Below are positions 51,983 through 60,651 of a stretch of DNA of 64,000 bases, piece by piece. Positions within the stretch are counted from its first letter, which is position 1. Every line of letters starts with the position of its first letter. The notes beneath the pieces were generated by a model, which saw only the letters and a list, made by a program, of their open reading frames with translations, was not told the origin of the DNA and made no database searches. The translations under genes were made by a program, and so were the position numbers. Source of the DNA: Alphaproteobacteria bacterium (lineage in GTDB: Bacteria > Myxococcota_A > UBA796 > GCA-2862545). The stretch covers positions 682,001 to 746,000 of the forward strand of contig JACKER010000007.1 in the NCBI GenBank assembly GCA_020632925.1, read 5' to 3'.

Positions 51983-52228
51983 ATGCACGACCTCACGCTC
52001 ATCGAGCTGCTCCACCTCGCCGCCGACGTTCCCGACGTGACGACGGCGCGCATCCGACGTTTCCTGTACGGGGCCATCCGCGGTCGCTGGGGCTGGACCG
52101 TTCGAGAGGGGGACGACGCCCGCCTCGACGTCTGCGCACCGGACGGTGCCATGTGGACGGGTCTGACCTTCGCCGCGTTGGTGGCCCTCCTCGACAACCC
52201 GTCGGTGGGCGCCGCGATCATGCCCTGA
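51983..52228 (+). CDS. Small hypothetical protein
   Basis: 81 residues starting MHDLTLIELLHLAAD at ATG 51983. It is a compact soluble helix/strand protein with several Trp residues (GRWGWTVREGDD). No recognisable family. It lies 58 bases after the dioxygenase gene and 55 before the aminotransferase gene. The reading frame extends upstream inside the dioxygenase gene, but that part is a shadow. Real coding status is moderately supported. Confidence 0.5.
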   Translation: MHDLTLIELLHLAADVPDVTTARIRRFLYGAIRGRWGWTVREGDDARLDVCAPDGAMWTGLTFAALVALLDNPSVGAAIMP

Positions 52229-52283
52229 CCGGCAGGAGGCACGCGAGCGGCGATTCGGCTAGCCTTCGGGCGCGAGGAAACGA

Positions 52284-53474
52284 ATGCCGTCGCTGTCGAA
52301 GCGTGTAGGGACCCTGCAGGAGAGCGCGATCCGGAAGCTGGACTTCGTGGTCCGGCGTCAGGAGGGCGTGAAGTTCCATCGGTTGAACATCGGTCAGCCC
52401 GATGTCGCGACCCCTCAGCCGCTGCTCGATGCGATCGCGTCGTTCCGGCCCAGGGTCCTGGCCTACGGTCCGGCCGGCGGCACGCCGGAGTGTCGGGAGG
52501 CCGCCGCGGCGTACCACGCGCGCTGGAGCCCCGGCCTCGACGGGATGCACGTCTCCGTCACGTGCGGGGGCTCCGAGGCGCTGCTGTTCGCGTTCACCGC
52601 GGTCTGCGATCCCGGTGACGACATCGTGGTCCCCGAGCCGTACTACACGAACTACAACGGCTTCGCGACGGTCGCGGGGGCCAACGTCCGCCCGATCCGC
52701 ACGACGCTGGCGGACGGCTTCCACCTGCCGTCGGACGACGTGCTGGACGCGGCGCTGACCCCGCGGACGCGGGCTGTCGTGTTCGCGAACCCGGGCAACC
52801 CGACGGGCGCGGTGTACGGCCGCGAGGAGCTCGCGCGTCTGCTCGCCTGGGCCGCGCGGCACGACCTGTTCGTCATCGCGGACGAGGTCTACCGTCGGAT
52901 CTGGTTCGAGTCGCCGCCGACCTCGGCGCTCGAGTTCGAGGAGCACCGCGACCGCGTGATCGTGGTGGACAGCCTCTCCAAGACCTACTCGGCCTGCGGG
53001 CTGCGCGTCGGCTTCCTGCTGAGCCGCAACGACGTGCTCATGGAGAAGATCGAGCGCCTCGCGCAGGCGCGACTCGGGGTGCAGCCGCTCGCGCAGCACG
53101 TGGCGATGGCCGCGCTCTCGCTGCCCGAGAGCTACTACGAGGAGGTTCGCGGGGTGTACGCCGAGCGCGTCGGGGGCATGGTCGACGCGCTGGCCGAGCT
53201 CCCGGGCGTGGTCGCGCCCCGACCCGCCGGCGCCTTCTACTCCATGGTCGAGCTGCCGGTGAGCGACACCGAGCGCTTCGCCCGCTGGCTGGTGGAGTCG
53301 TTCCGGCACGAGGGCGAGAGCGTCGTCGTCGCGCCCGGGCCCGGGTTCTACGCCAGGCCCACCGATGGCCGCAACCAGATCCGCCTCGCCGCCGTCAACG
53401 ACGTGGCGACCCTCCGTCGCGGCGTCGAGCTGCTCGGCCGCGGGGTCGAGGCCTTCCGGCGCGAGCACGGCTGA
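52284..53474 (+). CDS. Class I/II PLP-dependent aminotransferase
   Basis: A 396-residue enzyme of the aspartate-aminotransferase-like fold. VVDSLSKTYSACGLRVG contains the PLP lysine (Lys233). ANPGNPTGAVY, VIADEVYRRI and the N-terminal LNIGQPDVATP are the expected substrate and cofactor motifs, and the C-terminal NQIRLAAV carries the carboxylate-binding arginine. It probably transfers amino groups between an amino acid and 2-oxoglutarate; the exact substrate is not readable. ATG 52284 is used. It overlaps the efflux gene by one base (TGATG). Confidence 0.92.
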   Translation: MPSLSKRVGTLQESAIRKLDFVVRRQEGVKFHRLNIGQPDVATPQPLLDAIASFRPRVLAYGPAGGTPECREAAAAYHARWSPGLDGMHVSVTCGGSEALLFAFTAVCDPGDDIVVPEPYYTNYNGFATVAGANVRPIRTTLADGFHLPSDDVLDAALTPRTRAVVFANPGNPTGAVYGREELARLLAWAARHDLFVIADEVYRRIWFESPPTSALEFEEHRDRVIVVDSLSKTYSACGLRVGFLLSRNDVLMEKIERLAQARLGVQPLAQHVAMAALSLPESYYEEVRGVYAERVGGMVDALAELPGVVAPRPAGAFYSMVELPVSDTERFARWLVESFRHEGESVVVAPGPGFYARPTDGRNQIRLAAVNDVATLRRGVELLGRGVEAFRREHG

Positions 53475-54394
53475 TGGCGGGCGCGGACCACGACAGCTCG
53501 CACATCTTCCAGTCGCTCGCGGTCAACCTGGTGATCGCGATCGGCAAGGGCGTGTGTGCGTTCCTCACCGGGTCGGGCGCGCTGCTCGCGGAGACGATCC
53601 ACAGCTTCGCCGACTGTGGGAACCAGATCCTGCTGCTGGTCGGGGTGCGCAAGTCCGCCAAGCCGCCGGACGAGACCCACCCGCTCGGGTACGGCCGCGC
53701 GCTCTACTTCTGGTCGTTCCTGGTCGCGATGCTCCTGTTCTCCGGCGGAGGCGTCTTCTCGGTCTACGAGGGCTTCCACAAGATGCACGAGCACGGCGAG
53801 GAGAGCGGCCCGACCGAGCTCCTCATCGGGCTCGGGATGCTCGCGTTCTCACTGCTGCTCGAGGGCTGGGCCACCATCGGCAACGTCCGCGAGCTGAACA
53901 AGCGCCGGGGCCAGCGCGGCTTCGTCGAGTACCTCCGGTTCACGAAGGACAGCGACCTGGTCGTGATCTTCGGCGAGAACTCGGCGGCGGTGCTCGGGCT
54001 CGGGTTCGCGCTCGGCGGCCTCGGCATGACGCACCTGACCCACGATCCGGTGTGGGACGCGTACGCGACCGTCGCCATCGGCACCGTGCTCATCGGCGTC
54101 GCGCTCTTCCTCGCCGTCGAGATCATGGGTCTGCTGGTGGGCGAGGCGGCCGACCCCGAGATCCGCCGGGACATCGACCTGTCCGCGGGAGAGACCAGCG
54201 GCGTGACGCGCGTGCTGCGGGTCATCACGTTGCAGCAGGGCCCGGGCGAGGTGCTCGTCGCCTGCAAGGTGGCGATCGACGGCGCGCTGAGCGGTGCGCA
54301 GGTCGTCGCCTCGATCAACGACTTCGAGCGACGCGTGAAGGAGAAGCGTCCCGAGGTGCGCTGGCTCTTCGTGGAGCCCGACGACCACGCGTAG
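53474..54394 (+). CDS. Cation diffusion facilitator family transporter
   Basis: A 306-residue inner-membrane divalent-cation:proton antiporter with about six hydrophobic segments and a cytoplasmic C-terminal domain. AETIHSFADCGNQILLLVG is the CDF signature with its metal-site His/Asp, and DPVWDAYATVAIG provides the second pair. The HSxxDxxNQ form is that of the SLC30A9 (ZnT9)-like subgroup. It probably exports Zn2+, Fe2+ or Mn2+. The stop codon TAG (54392-54394) overlaps the first arm of a strong hairpin. Confidence 0.9.
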   Translation: MAGADHDSSHIFQSLAVNLVIAIGKGVCAFLTGSGALLAETIHSFADCGNQILLLVGVRKSAKPPDETHPLGYGRALYFWSFLVAMLLFSGGGVFSVYEGFHKMHEHGEESGPTELLIGLGMLAFSLLLEGWATIGNVRELNKRRGQRGFVEYLRFTKDSDLVVIFGENSAAVLGLGFALGGLGMTHLTHDPVWDAYATVAIGTVLIGVALFLAVEIMGLLVGEAADPEIRRDIDLSAGETSGVTRVLRVITLQQGPGEVLVACKVAIDGALSGAQVVASINDFERRVKEKRPEVRWLFVEPDDHA

Positions 54395-54441
54395 GAGCCT
54401 GTGGCGCGTAGGCCGCTCCGCGGCCTGACGCACAGGCTCCT
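54393..54441 (+). terminator. Strong hairpin at the end of the cation-efflux gene
   Basis: AGGAGCCTGTG (54393-54403) pairs with CACAGGCTCCT (54431-54441), and an inner stem AGGCCGC/GCGGCCT closes on a TCC loop. It overlaps the stop codon. There is no T-tract, but the stem is long and could end transcription in this GC-rich genome or act as an mRNA stabiliser. Confidence 0.55.
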
Positions 54442-54798
54442 CCCAGCTCGCGCAGCGAGCGGTGCCCGTGCCCGTGCCCGTGCCCGTGCCCGTGCCCGTT
54501 CGGTCCCGGCGGAAATCCAGGGCGGGAGATGGATCCCGCCCACGGCGGGACGGATGGCGGTGCTGCTCGGGAGGGCCACATGGGCGTCAGGCGGGCGCGG
54601 TTCGAGCAGGCGAGTTCGCGCCCGCGGAGCGGGCTCGCTTCTATCGGATGGCGAGGCGGTCAGCGACCGAGTGCGCGGGACAAGTCATGGTGTGCCGCCG
54701 CCTCGGACCCACCGACGCGCCGCGCGTACCGCCCGTGGTCGCCGGAACGGGCAGGGGCACGGGCACGGGCACGGGCACCGCTCGCTGCGCGAGCTGGG

Positions 54799-54817
54799 AG
54801 GAGCCCGACGGGCTCCT
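54799..54817 (-). terminator. Hairpin at the end of the WD40-kinase gene
   Basis: AGGAGCCC-GAC-GGGCTCCT is a perfect 8-bp stem with a 3-base loop that overlaps the kinase stop codon (54816-54818). Its AGGAGCC/GGCTCCT edge repeats that of the hairpin at 54393-54441, so the two ends of the element mirror each other. Confidence 0.5.
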
Positions 54818-57800
54818 AGCGGGGGATGATCCGCCCCGCCTGCAAGCGGTGGCCGAACGCCTGCTCCGCGCGAGCGGCGAGCTCCGAGCCCGGGATCCTC
54901 GCGGTGCCGAGGTCCCAGGCCCGCACGTCGCCGTCGCGGCTGGCGGTGAGCAGCAGGGCCCCTCTTGGGTCGAAGTCCAGCTGGTCGACGCGGTCGCGGT
55001 GTCCGTGCAGCACCGCCAGCGGCTCCCGGCTGCCGACGGCCAGCAGCGTCACGTCCTGACGGGTGGTGGCGGCGGCGGCGAGTGCCCCGTCCACGGACAG
55101 CGCGACCGCCACGATCTCCGCGCCGAGATCGTGATGGGCGAGCACCTCGCCGGTCTGGGCGTCCAGCACGCGCACCTTGCCTGTGGCTCCACCGAGCACG
55201 ACGCGGCCGCCATCGCCCGAGACCGCGTGGACGACGGCCCCTCGGGCATCTCCGAGCTCCCGGAGCCCCATGGTGGGCACGTCCAGCGCCACCGCCTGGC
55301 CCGCGGCGCGATCGTTGAGGACGACGGTGCCCGGCCGTCCGGCGCTCACCCAGCCCCAGCTGCCCGCCAGGCGACCGAGGACCTGCCCGTCGCCCAGGCG
55401 CAGCCGGGTCCCGTGACCCTCGGCGTCCACCAGCACGGCCTCGTCCGCGCTCACCAGCGCGGCCGACACGAACGGAGGGGCGGCGGTGGCGGCGGTGGTT
55501 CCCGCTCGCAGGTCCACCCGGGCGAGACCGCCGCCCGTCGCCACCACCGCGTGGTCGGCGTCCGCGAAGCCCACCAGGCGCCGCGCACCAGGCGCCGGGA
55601 ACGCGCCCAGCGGCGCCCCCGTCCCCACGTCGAACAGCTGTAGCGAGCCGGTCGTCCCCGAGACGACCACCACGCGCGTCCCGTCGGGCGTGAACGACAC
55701 GTCGTCGGGTCGCGTCACACCCCCGTACAGGCCCACCGCACCGGTCGCCCCACGCTCGGCGTCCAGCGCCCACAGGCGGAGTCGCCCGTCGTCGCCCGCG
55801 ACCGCGAGCAGCCTCCCGTCCGCCGACGTGGCCACCCCGTCGCTCCCCGCGACCCGCTCGGGGAGATCCGCCGCCGGCGCGACGGCCGCCGCGTCCAGGA
55901 GCCGCACCCTCCCGCTCTCGCGGACGTCCACCAGCAGCGCCCCGTCGCGGGCGAAGCGCACGCGGCCCACCCCACCCTCGCCGCCGGCGAGCAGCCAGCC
56001 CGCGCCGCCCTCCGCGAGCACCCCGATCGAGCCGTCCGCCGTGCCCACCGCCACCCGGGAGGCGTCCAGGGCGTCCAACGTCCGCACCCGTCGGCCGGGT
56101 GGGCCGGCGAGCACGGTCGCGGTGAACGTCGACGGGTCCAGCACGCCCAGGCTCTCCTCGCCGTCCGCGAGCCAGATCCCCTCGGCCACGGCCAGATCCG
56201 TCACCGCGCGGGGCCAGGGGAGCCGCCCGCGAGGGTCGTCGACGCGGACCAGCGCTCCCGGGCCTCCGTCCCGTGGACCGAGCGCCGCCACCGCGCCGCC
56301 AGGAGCATCCGCGAGCGCCACCACCGGCTGCCCGAGCTCCGTCGGCGGCGAGGGAGCCCCCTCGGCCGCGTACCGGATCGCTCGGCCCCGGCTCGTCCCC
56401 ACGACCACGGCGCCGTCGTCGTCCACCAGGAGCGCGCTCACCACCTCGTCGGGCTGGAGCGCGGTCGGGAAGCGCGCCTCTGCGCCGTCGAGCCCGAGGA
56501 CCACCAGCCCGTCGGCGTCGTCGCAGGCCGCCCACCGTCCGCCGGGGGCCACCACCACGTGGCGACAGGTCGCCTCCGCCTCCACCGCCAGCGTCGGCGT
56601 CCACCGCCTGGCGGTGTACATCGCGACGCCACGCGCCTCGGGGGTCTCCGCCAGGGCCAGCGAGCCCGCCGCGTACAGGGTCGCGCCGATCGGGTCGCCC
56701 GGCAGCGCCGCGTCCGCCCGCGCCCGCAGGGTCTCCGCCAGCGCCGCGACCGCCGCCTCGCGCTGCATCCGGAGCTGGAGGGCCGCCGCGGCGAGCACCA
56801 GCAGCACCGCCACCAGCCCGAGCCCGCTCACCGCGATCACGCCTCGGTTCTGGGAGACGAAGCGGCGCACGAGCTCGGTGCGGCCGTAGTGGTAGGCGGT
56901 CACCTCGCGCCCGGTCAGCCAGGCCTCGATGTCCGCGGCGAACTCCTTCGCCGACGGGTACCGGTCGCGGCGGCGGATGGACATCGCCCGCTCGACGACC
57001 GCCGCCAGGTCGGGCGGGGCCCCCGGGTTCACCTCCAGGACCGGCCGCGCCACCCCCACGCGCACGTCCTCGAGGATCTGGGCGGTCTCGCCGCTGAACG
57101 GCGTCGTCCCGGCGAGGATCTCGTAGAGCATGACGCCGAGGCTCCACACGTCCGAGCGGGCGTCGACCTCGTCGATCCGGCCAGCCGCCTGCTCGGGGCT
57201 CATGTAGGCCGGGGTGCCCATGACGGTCCCCACCGCGGTCTGCTTGGCGCCACCGGGCTGGCCTGCGCGATCCTGCGCCTGGGTCGGCGTGAACGAGGTG
57301 GGCAGCCCGAGCGTGGGCTGCGCGTCCTCCCCGCGCATGGACCGCGCGATGCCCCAGTCGAGCACGAGCGTCTCGCCGAACTCGCCGACCATGACGTTCT
57401 CGGGCTTCAGGTCGCGGTGGACGACGTTCCGGCTGTGGGCATAGGCGACCGCGTGCGCGACCGCGAGCAGGTCGGGGAGCAGCGCGAGCCGCAGCGGCAG
57501 CGTGCGCGCGTCCTCGATCGCCGCCGCGAGCGTCCGGCCGCGGATGCGCTTCATCGTGTAGAACACGGTCCCGTCCGGTCGCCGGCCGATGTCGTGGACC
57601 GGTACGATGCCGGGGTGCTCGAGCTGTGCGGTGATCCGCGCCTCGCGGAGGAAGCGTCGTTCGAGGCCGCGGCTCGCTCGACCGTGCGGACCGCCCGCGG
57701 CGAGGACCTTGAGCGCGACCTCGCGCCCCATCACGTGGTCGCGCACGGCGAGGACCTCGCCCAGGCCTCCCTTCCCGAGGGGGAGTGTCCCCGAGTAGCG

Positions 57801-57914
57801 CCCGGGGACCTCGTCCGGCACGTTCGCCGGATCCGCGCGCACCTGCTCGTCGGTGGTCTCCAGCTCGACCGGGGCCGGCGGGTCGTCCTGCCAGGTTCGG
57901 TGGGTCCCACTCAC
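54816..57914 (-). CDS. Ser/Thr protein kinase with C-terminal WD40-like propeller
   Basis: A 1032-residue membrane kinase from GTG 57914 (product MSGTHRTWQDD). The kinase domain covers about residues 38-315 and has GKGGLGEVLAVRD, VHRDLKPENVM, and LDWGIAR in place of the usual DFG, a common variant in this group. One membrane segment lies near residues 345-368 (VIAVSGLGLVAVLLVLAAAA). The rest (about 420-1025) is WD40/propeller-like repeats with GLDG, VATSADGRLLAVAGDDGRL and a final LLTASRDGDVRAWDLGT. The propeller probably senses or binds partners outside the cytoplasm. It is last of a likely three-gene unit. Confidence 0.92.
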   Translation of the reverse strand: MSGTHRTWQDDPPAPVELETTDEQVRADPANVPDEVPGRYSGTLPLGKGGLGEVLAVRDHVMGREVALKVLAAGGPHGRASRGLERRFLREARITAQLEHPGIVPVHDIGRRPDGTVFYTMKRIRGRTLAAAIEDARTLPLRLALLPDLLAVAHAVAYAHSRNVVHRDLKPENVMVGEFGETLVLDWGIARSMRGEDAQPTLGLPTSFTPTQAQDRAGQPGGAKQTAVGTVMGTPAYMSPEQAAGRIDEVDARSDVWSLGVMLYEILAGTTPFSGETAQILEDVRVGVARPVLEVNPGAPPDLAAVVERAMSIRRRDRYPSAKEFAADIEAWLTGREVTAYHYGRTELVRRFVSQNRGVIAVSGLGLVAVLLVLAAAALQLRMQREAAVAALAETLRARADAALPGDPIGATLYAAGSLALAETPEARGVAMYTARRWTPTLAVEAEATCRHVVVAPGGRWAACDDADGLVVLGLDGAEARFPTALQPDEVVSALLVDDDGAVVVGTSRGRAIRYAAEGAPSPPTELGQPVVALADAPGGAVAALGPRDGGPGALVRVDDPRGRLPWPRAVTDLAVAEGIWLADGEESLGVLDPSTFTATVLAGPPGRRVRTLDALDASRVAVGTADGSIGVLAEGGAGWLLAGGEGGVGRVRFARDGALLVDVRESGRVRLLDAAAVAPAADLPERVAGSDGVATSADGRLLAVAGDDGRLRLWALDAERGATGAVGLYGGVTRPDDVSFTPDGTRVVVVSGTTGSLQLFDVGTGAPLGAFPAPGARRLVGFADADHAVVATGGGLARVDLRAGTTAATAAPPFVSAALVSADEAVLVDAEGHGTRLRLGDGQVLGRLAGSWGWVSAGRPGTVVLNDRAAGQAVALDVPTMGLRELGDARGAVVHAVSGDGGRVVLGGATGKVRVLDAQTGEVLAHHDLGAEIVAVALSVDGALAAAATTRQDVTLLAVGSREPLAVLHGHRDRVDQLDFDPRGALLLTASRDGDVRAWDLGTARIPGSELAARAEQAFGHRLQAGRIIPR

Positions 57915-57934
57915 GGCCCGCAGGATACCGCGCC

Positions 57935-58750
57935 TCAGCGCCCGCCCAGCACCTCGATGAGCGCACCCGCCACGGCGTCGGCGAAGGCCGCCTCGGTCTC
58001 GGGCTCGGACCAGCGGGCCACCTCCGCCGGATCGAGGGCGTGGTGGGTCTCGACGATGACCGCCGGGATGGGTGGCTCGTACAGCATCAACAGCCCGCGG
58101 AGGTCGCGGAACACGCCGGGGACCTCGGTGTCCGTCTCGTACAGGCCCTCGTAGTCGGCGCCGTCGTAGGGGAGGGGACCCGCCGCAGCGAGACGCCGGG
58201 CGAGCGCGCGGGCGAGATCCCGCCGACCGTCGGCCCGGGCGACCGTCGGGGCCCGCCGTGACCAGAGCACGGAGAAGCCCGGCCCGGTCGTCATCCTCCT
58301 GCAGCTCAGGCCCGGCGAGGGCTCCCAGGGAGCGGGTTCGCCCCGCACGTCGGCGTGGATGCCCAGGAGGGCCTCGGCGCCACCGGCCACCGCGGCGGCG
58401 ATGCGCGACCGGTAGGAGGGACCGTGCTCGTCGTGGCGCGCGAGGAGCACACGGAAGTGCCCCGTCGCCTCCAGTGCCTCCGCGAGGGCTCGGCTCGCCC
58501 GCAGCGTGTAGGCCGACTCCTCCGTACACCAACAGCTGATCGCACCCTGGTTGCCACCGGTCCCGTGGCCCGGATCCACCATCACGACATGCTGGCCGAA
58601 GCCCTCGGGGAAGACGGGCGGGTCGCGTCGGATCGGAGCGCCGAGCTGCGGCCAGCGCGCCTCGGCGGCAGGGGGCGGCACGATGAGCCCGGGACGCGCC
58701 GGGAGCGGCTCGGGAGGCGGGGCGGTGCAGGCCAGCAGGAACGTCCACAC
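57935..58750 (-). CDS. N-acetylmuramoyl-L-alanine amidase-like lipoprotein
   Basis: A 271-residue Amidase_3-type zinc enzyme from GTG 58750 with a lipobox (MWTFLLAC). HVVMVDPGHGTGGNQG supplies the first zinc His, CTEESAYTLRAS a Glu, LLGIHADVRG the second His, and AVIVETHHALDPAE the catalytic Glu. It would cleave the bond between peptide stem and muramic acid in peptidoglycan, in the periplasm. It stands 20 bases before the WD40-kinase start. Together they suggest envelope sensing, as inference. Confidence 0.88.
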   Translation of the reverse strand: MWTFLLACTAPPPEPLPARPGLIVPPPAAEARWPQLGAPIRRDPPVFPEGFGQHVVMVDPGHGTGGNQGAISCWCTEESAYTLRASRALAEALEATGHFRVLLARHDEHGPSYRSRIAAAVAGGAEALLGIHADVRGEPAPWEPSPGLSCRRMTTGPGFSVLWSRRAPTVARADGRRDLARALARRLAAAGPLPYDGADYEGLYETDTEVPGVFRDLRGLLMLYEPPIPAVIVETHHALDPAEVARWSEPETEAAFADAVAGALIEVLGGR

Positions 58751-58765
58751 CCCCCGAACGTCACC

Positions 58766-59383
58766 TCAAGAGTGCGGCAGGTCCAACCAGTGCGCCTCGA
58801 CCGCGTCGAGGATGGGGTTCACCTGGCGGAGGAAGGCCCCCTGGATCGCCTTGCTACCGATGTTCTCCATCAGCGCGTTCAGTTCGGGATCCTCCGGCTT
58901 GAAGCCGGCGTACATCCTCCCGGTCGCGGACACGCGCTGCTTGCCGTTCACCGACGGCTCGAGGCAGGCCTCGATCTCGATGCGGTCGATGCGTCGCTGG
59001 ATGTTGTAGCTCGACTCGGTGAAGTCGAGCGTGATCCGACGACCGGGACCCGAGGCGCAGGTCGTGGGAGCGGCGGTCGCGATCACGTGCGCCCGCTCGT
59101 CGATCGCCTTCCCGGCGGCGTTGCCCCACACCGGCAGCTCGAGGACCGTGGGGGTGCCCTGCGACACCACCTCCTTCTGCAGCTCGATCTTCACGCCGGG
59201 GACCCAGGGGATCGCGGGCTCGTACAGCTCGAAGATGCGCGCGATGTCCGCGACCGAGGACAGCGCGTCCTCGGGATCCACTCCCTCGGGGACGACCAGG
59301 GAGTCCTGGACGATCTTGATGGGAGGAGCCGGATCGACGGTCGCGTGAGCGGGGGGAGCGAAGGCGAGAAGCAGTCCGAGCAT
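58766..59383 (-). CDS. Exported protein of unknown function
   Basis: A 205-residue protein from ATG 59383, with AGGTGA just upstream. Signal peptide MLGLLLAFAPPAHA. The mature part has IKIVQDSLVVPEGVDPEDAL and IELQKEVVSQGTPTVLELP, then RRITLDFTESSYNIQRR. It has two cysteines. I do not recognise a family. It is 15 bases before the amidase gene and probably co-transcribed with the amidase and WD40-kinase genes. Confidence 0.75.
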   Translation of the reverse strand: MLGLLLAFAPPAHATVDPAPPIKIVQDSLVVPEGVDPEDALSSVADIARIFELYEPAIPWVPGVKIELQKEVVSQGTPTVLELPVWGNAAGKAIDERAHVIATAAPTTCASGPGRRITLDFTESSYNIQRRIDRIEIEACLEPSVNGKQRVSATGRMYAGFKPEDPELNALMENIGSKAIQGAFLRQVNPILDAVEAHWLDLPHS

Positions 59384-59466
59384 GGTCACCTGCGAGTGTC
59401 GAACCAGGACGCGTCCGGGCGACGTTCCTTCAATGGCACGGTGTCGTGGCGGCGTCACCTGTCGCG

Positions 59467-60651
59467 TCACCGTCCGTCACCTTCCGATACAACCCAGCCG
59501 AGGAAGCTCCGGAGGCGGTCTCCCTCGCGCTCGGCGTCGGCCCGGCCGAGCTCCAGCAGCTCGCGGGTGTACGCCCGATCGAACAGCAGGTAGCTCGCGA
59601 GGTCGGATCCCGAGCCCTCCCCGATGTCCACCAGCTTGAGCAGGGCGTGCACCGTCCCGCCGCGACCGAGCACCGACAGCCTGCGCAGGTGATCGCCCGC
59701 GAGCTCACCCAGGTCCTGCGACGGGTGGATCGCCAGCGCGTCGACCGGGTGGTGCACCGCGTCTCCGCGGGCGCGCGCGTCCTCCGCCATGCGGGCGACC
59801 ACGTCGTCGCCGCCGGCGGCGCGGACGTCCGCGAGGAGGCGGTTCACGCGCTCGAGGTTCTCGAGATCCTGGTCGACGTGGTCCAGCAGGAAGGCGTCGA
59901 GCACCTTCCCGAGGAGGAAGGGCGCCCCCGGGTACCGGCCCGTGCCGAGCTCCGGCCGGTCGTCCTTGCGGTTGAGCGCGATCACGAGCAGCTTGCGGGC
60001 GCCGAGCCGGATCGCGGGACCCATGGGCGTGTTCAGCCGCAGACCGCCGTCGGCGTACAGGTCGCCGTCGATGGCGACCGGCGGGAACACGAGCGGGATC
60101 GCGGCCGAGGCCAGCACGTGGGGCGAGCCGATCCGGTCGCGCCGGACCTGGACCTTCCGTCCGAAGCCCACGGGGTCGGCGATCTCGTCGGGAGCCTCGA
60201 GGAAGACCACGGGGCTGCCGGTCGCGACGTGGGTGGCGGTGACCGTCAGCGCGTTCAGCCGGCCCTGCGCGAGGTTCGTGCGGATGCGCGGCCAGTCGAT
60301 GGCCCGTCCCACGAGCGCCATGAGCGGACGGGGGTCGAACATGCCCGCGCCCGCGTTCCCGCCGAGCACCACCCGCCACAGGCCGAGCGCCTGCGGGATC
60401 CGCAGCCGAAGCACGCGGTCCAGCTCGAGGCTGGTCCACAGGTGGTTCATGCGGGCGGAGGCACCGACGGGGTCGTGCAGGTTGGCGGCGAGGAACGCGG
60501 CGTGGATCGCGCCCACGCTCGTGCCGCAGAGCGCGTGCAGGTGCGGACGGACGCCGCGGGCCGCAGCGTCCTCGAGGATCCACGACAGCACGCCGGCCTC
60601 GTAGGCGCCGCGCGCGCCGCCGCCCGAGAGCACGAGCGCGGTCGGGGTCAT
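59467..60651 (-). CDS. Patatin-like phospholipase
   Basis: A 394-residue acyl hydrolase. LSGGGARGAYEAGVL is the oxyanion-hole motif, CGTSVGAIHA has the nucleophile Ser45, and DLYADGGLRLN has the catalytic Asp201 of the Ser-Asp dyad. There is no signal peptide, so it is cytoplasmic or secreted by another route. Residues about 260-394 form a helical C-terminal extension. ATG 60651 overlaps the stop of the glycosylase fusion gene (ATGA). A role in phospholipid turnover is likely; substrate unknown. Confidence 0.9.
   Translation of the reverse strand: MTPTALVLSGGGARGAYEAGVLSWILEDAAARGVRPHLHALCGTSVGAIHAAFLAANLHDPVGASARMNHLWTSLELDRVLRLRIPQALGLWRVVLGGNAGAGMFDPRPLMALVGRAIDWPRIRTNLAQGRLNALTVTATHVATGSPVVFLEAPDEIADPVGFGRKVQVRRDRIGSPHVLASAAIPLVFPPVAIDGDLYADGGLRLNTPMGPAIRLGARKLLVIALNRKDDRPELGTGRYPGAPFLLGKVLDAFLLDHVDQDLENLERVNRLLADVRAAGGDDVVARMAEDARARGDAVHHPVDALAIHPSQDLGELAGDHLRRLSVLGRGGTVHALLKLVDIGEGSGSDLASYLLFDRAYTRELLELGRADAEREGDRLRSFLGWVVSEGDGR

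Larger units (their letters stand above)
54391..54818. repeat. Composite intergenic inverted-repeat element with GTGCCC hexamers
   Basis: The only non-coding stretch over 300 bases. Arms at 54435-54501 and 54745-54805 are inverted copies of each other (67 and 61 bases). They differ by one missing hexamer and one mismatched base. Each arm holds a tandem GTGCCC run: six copies at 54462-54497, five at the other end (one altered to CTGCCC). The 243 bases between them (54502-54744) show no credible gene. Each outer edge carries a hairpin. The whole lies between convergent stop codons, so it may be a mobile palindromic or REP-like element, or a double terminator; this is inference. Confidence 0.8.

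Noticed and set aside
54502..54744. Possible small gene between the inverted arms
   Set aside because: No frame here has a plausible start with ribosome-binding site, and frames run on through the hexamer arms as Arg/Ala or Val/Pro runs.
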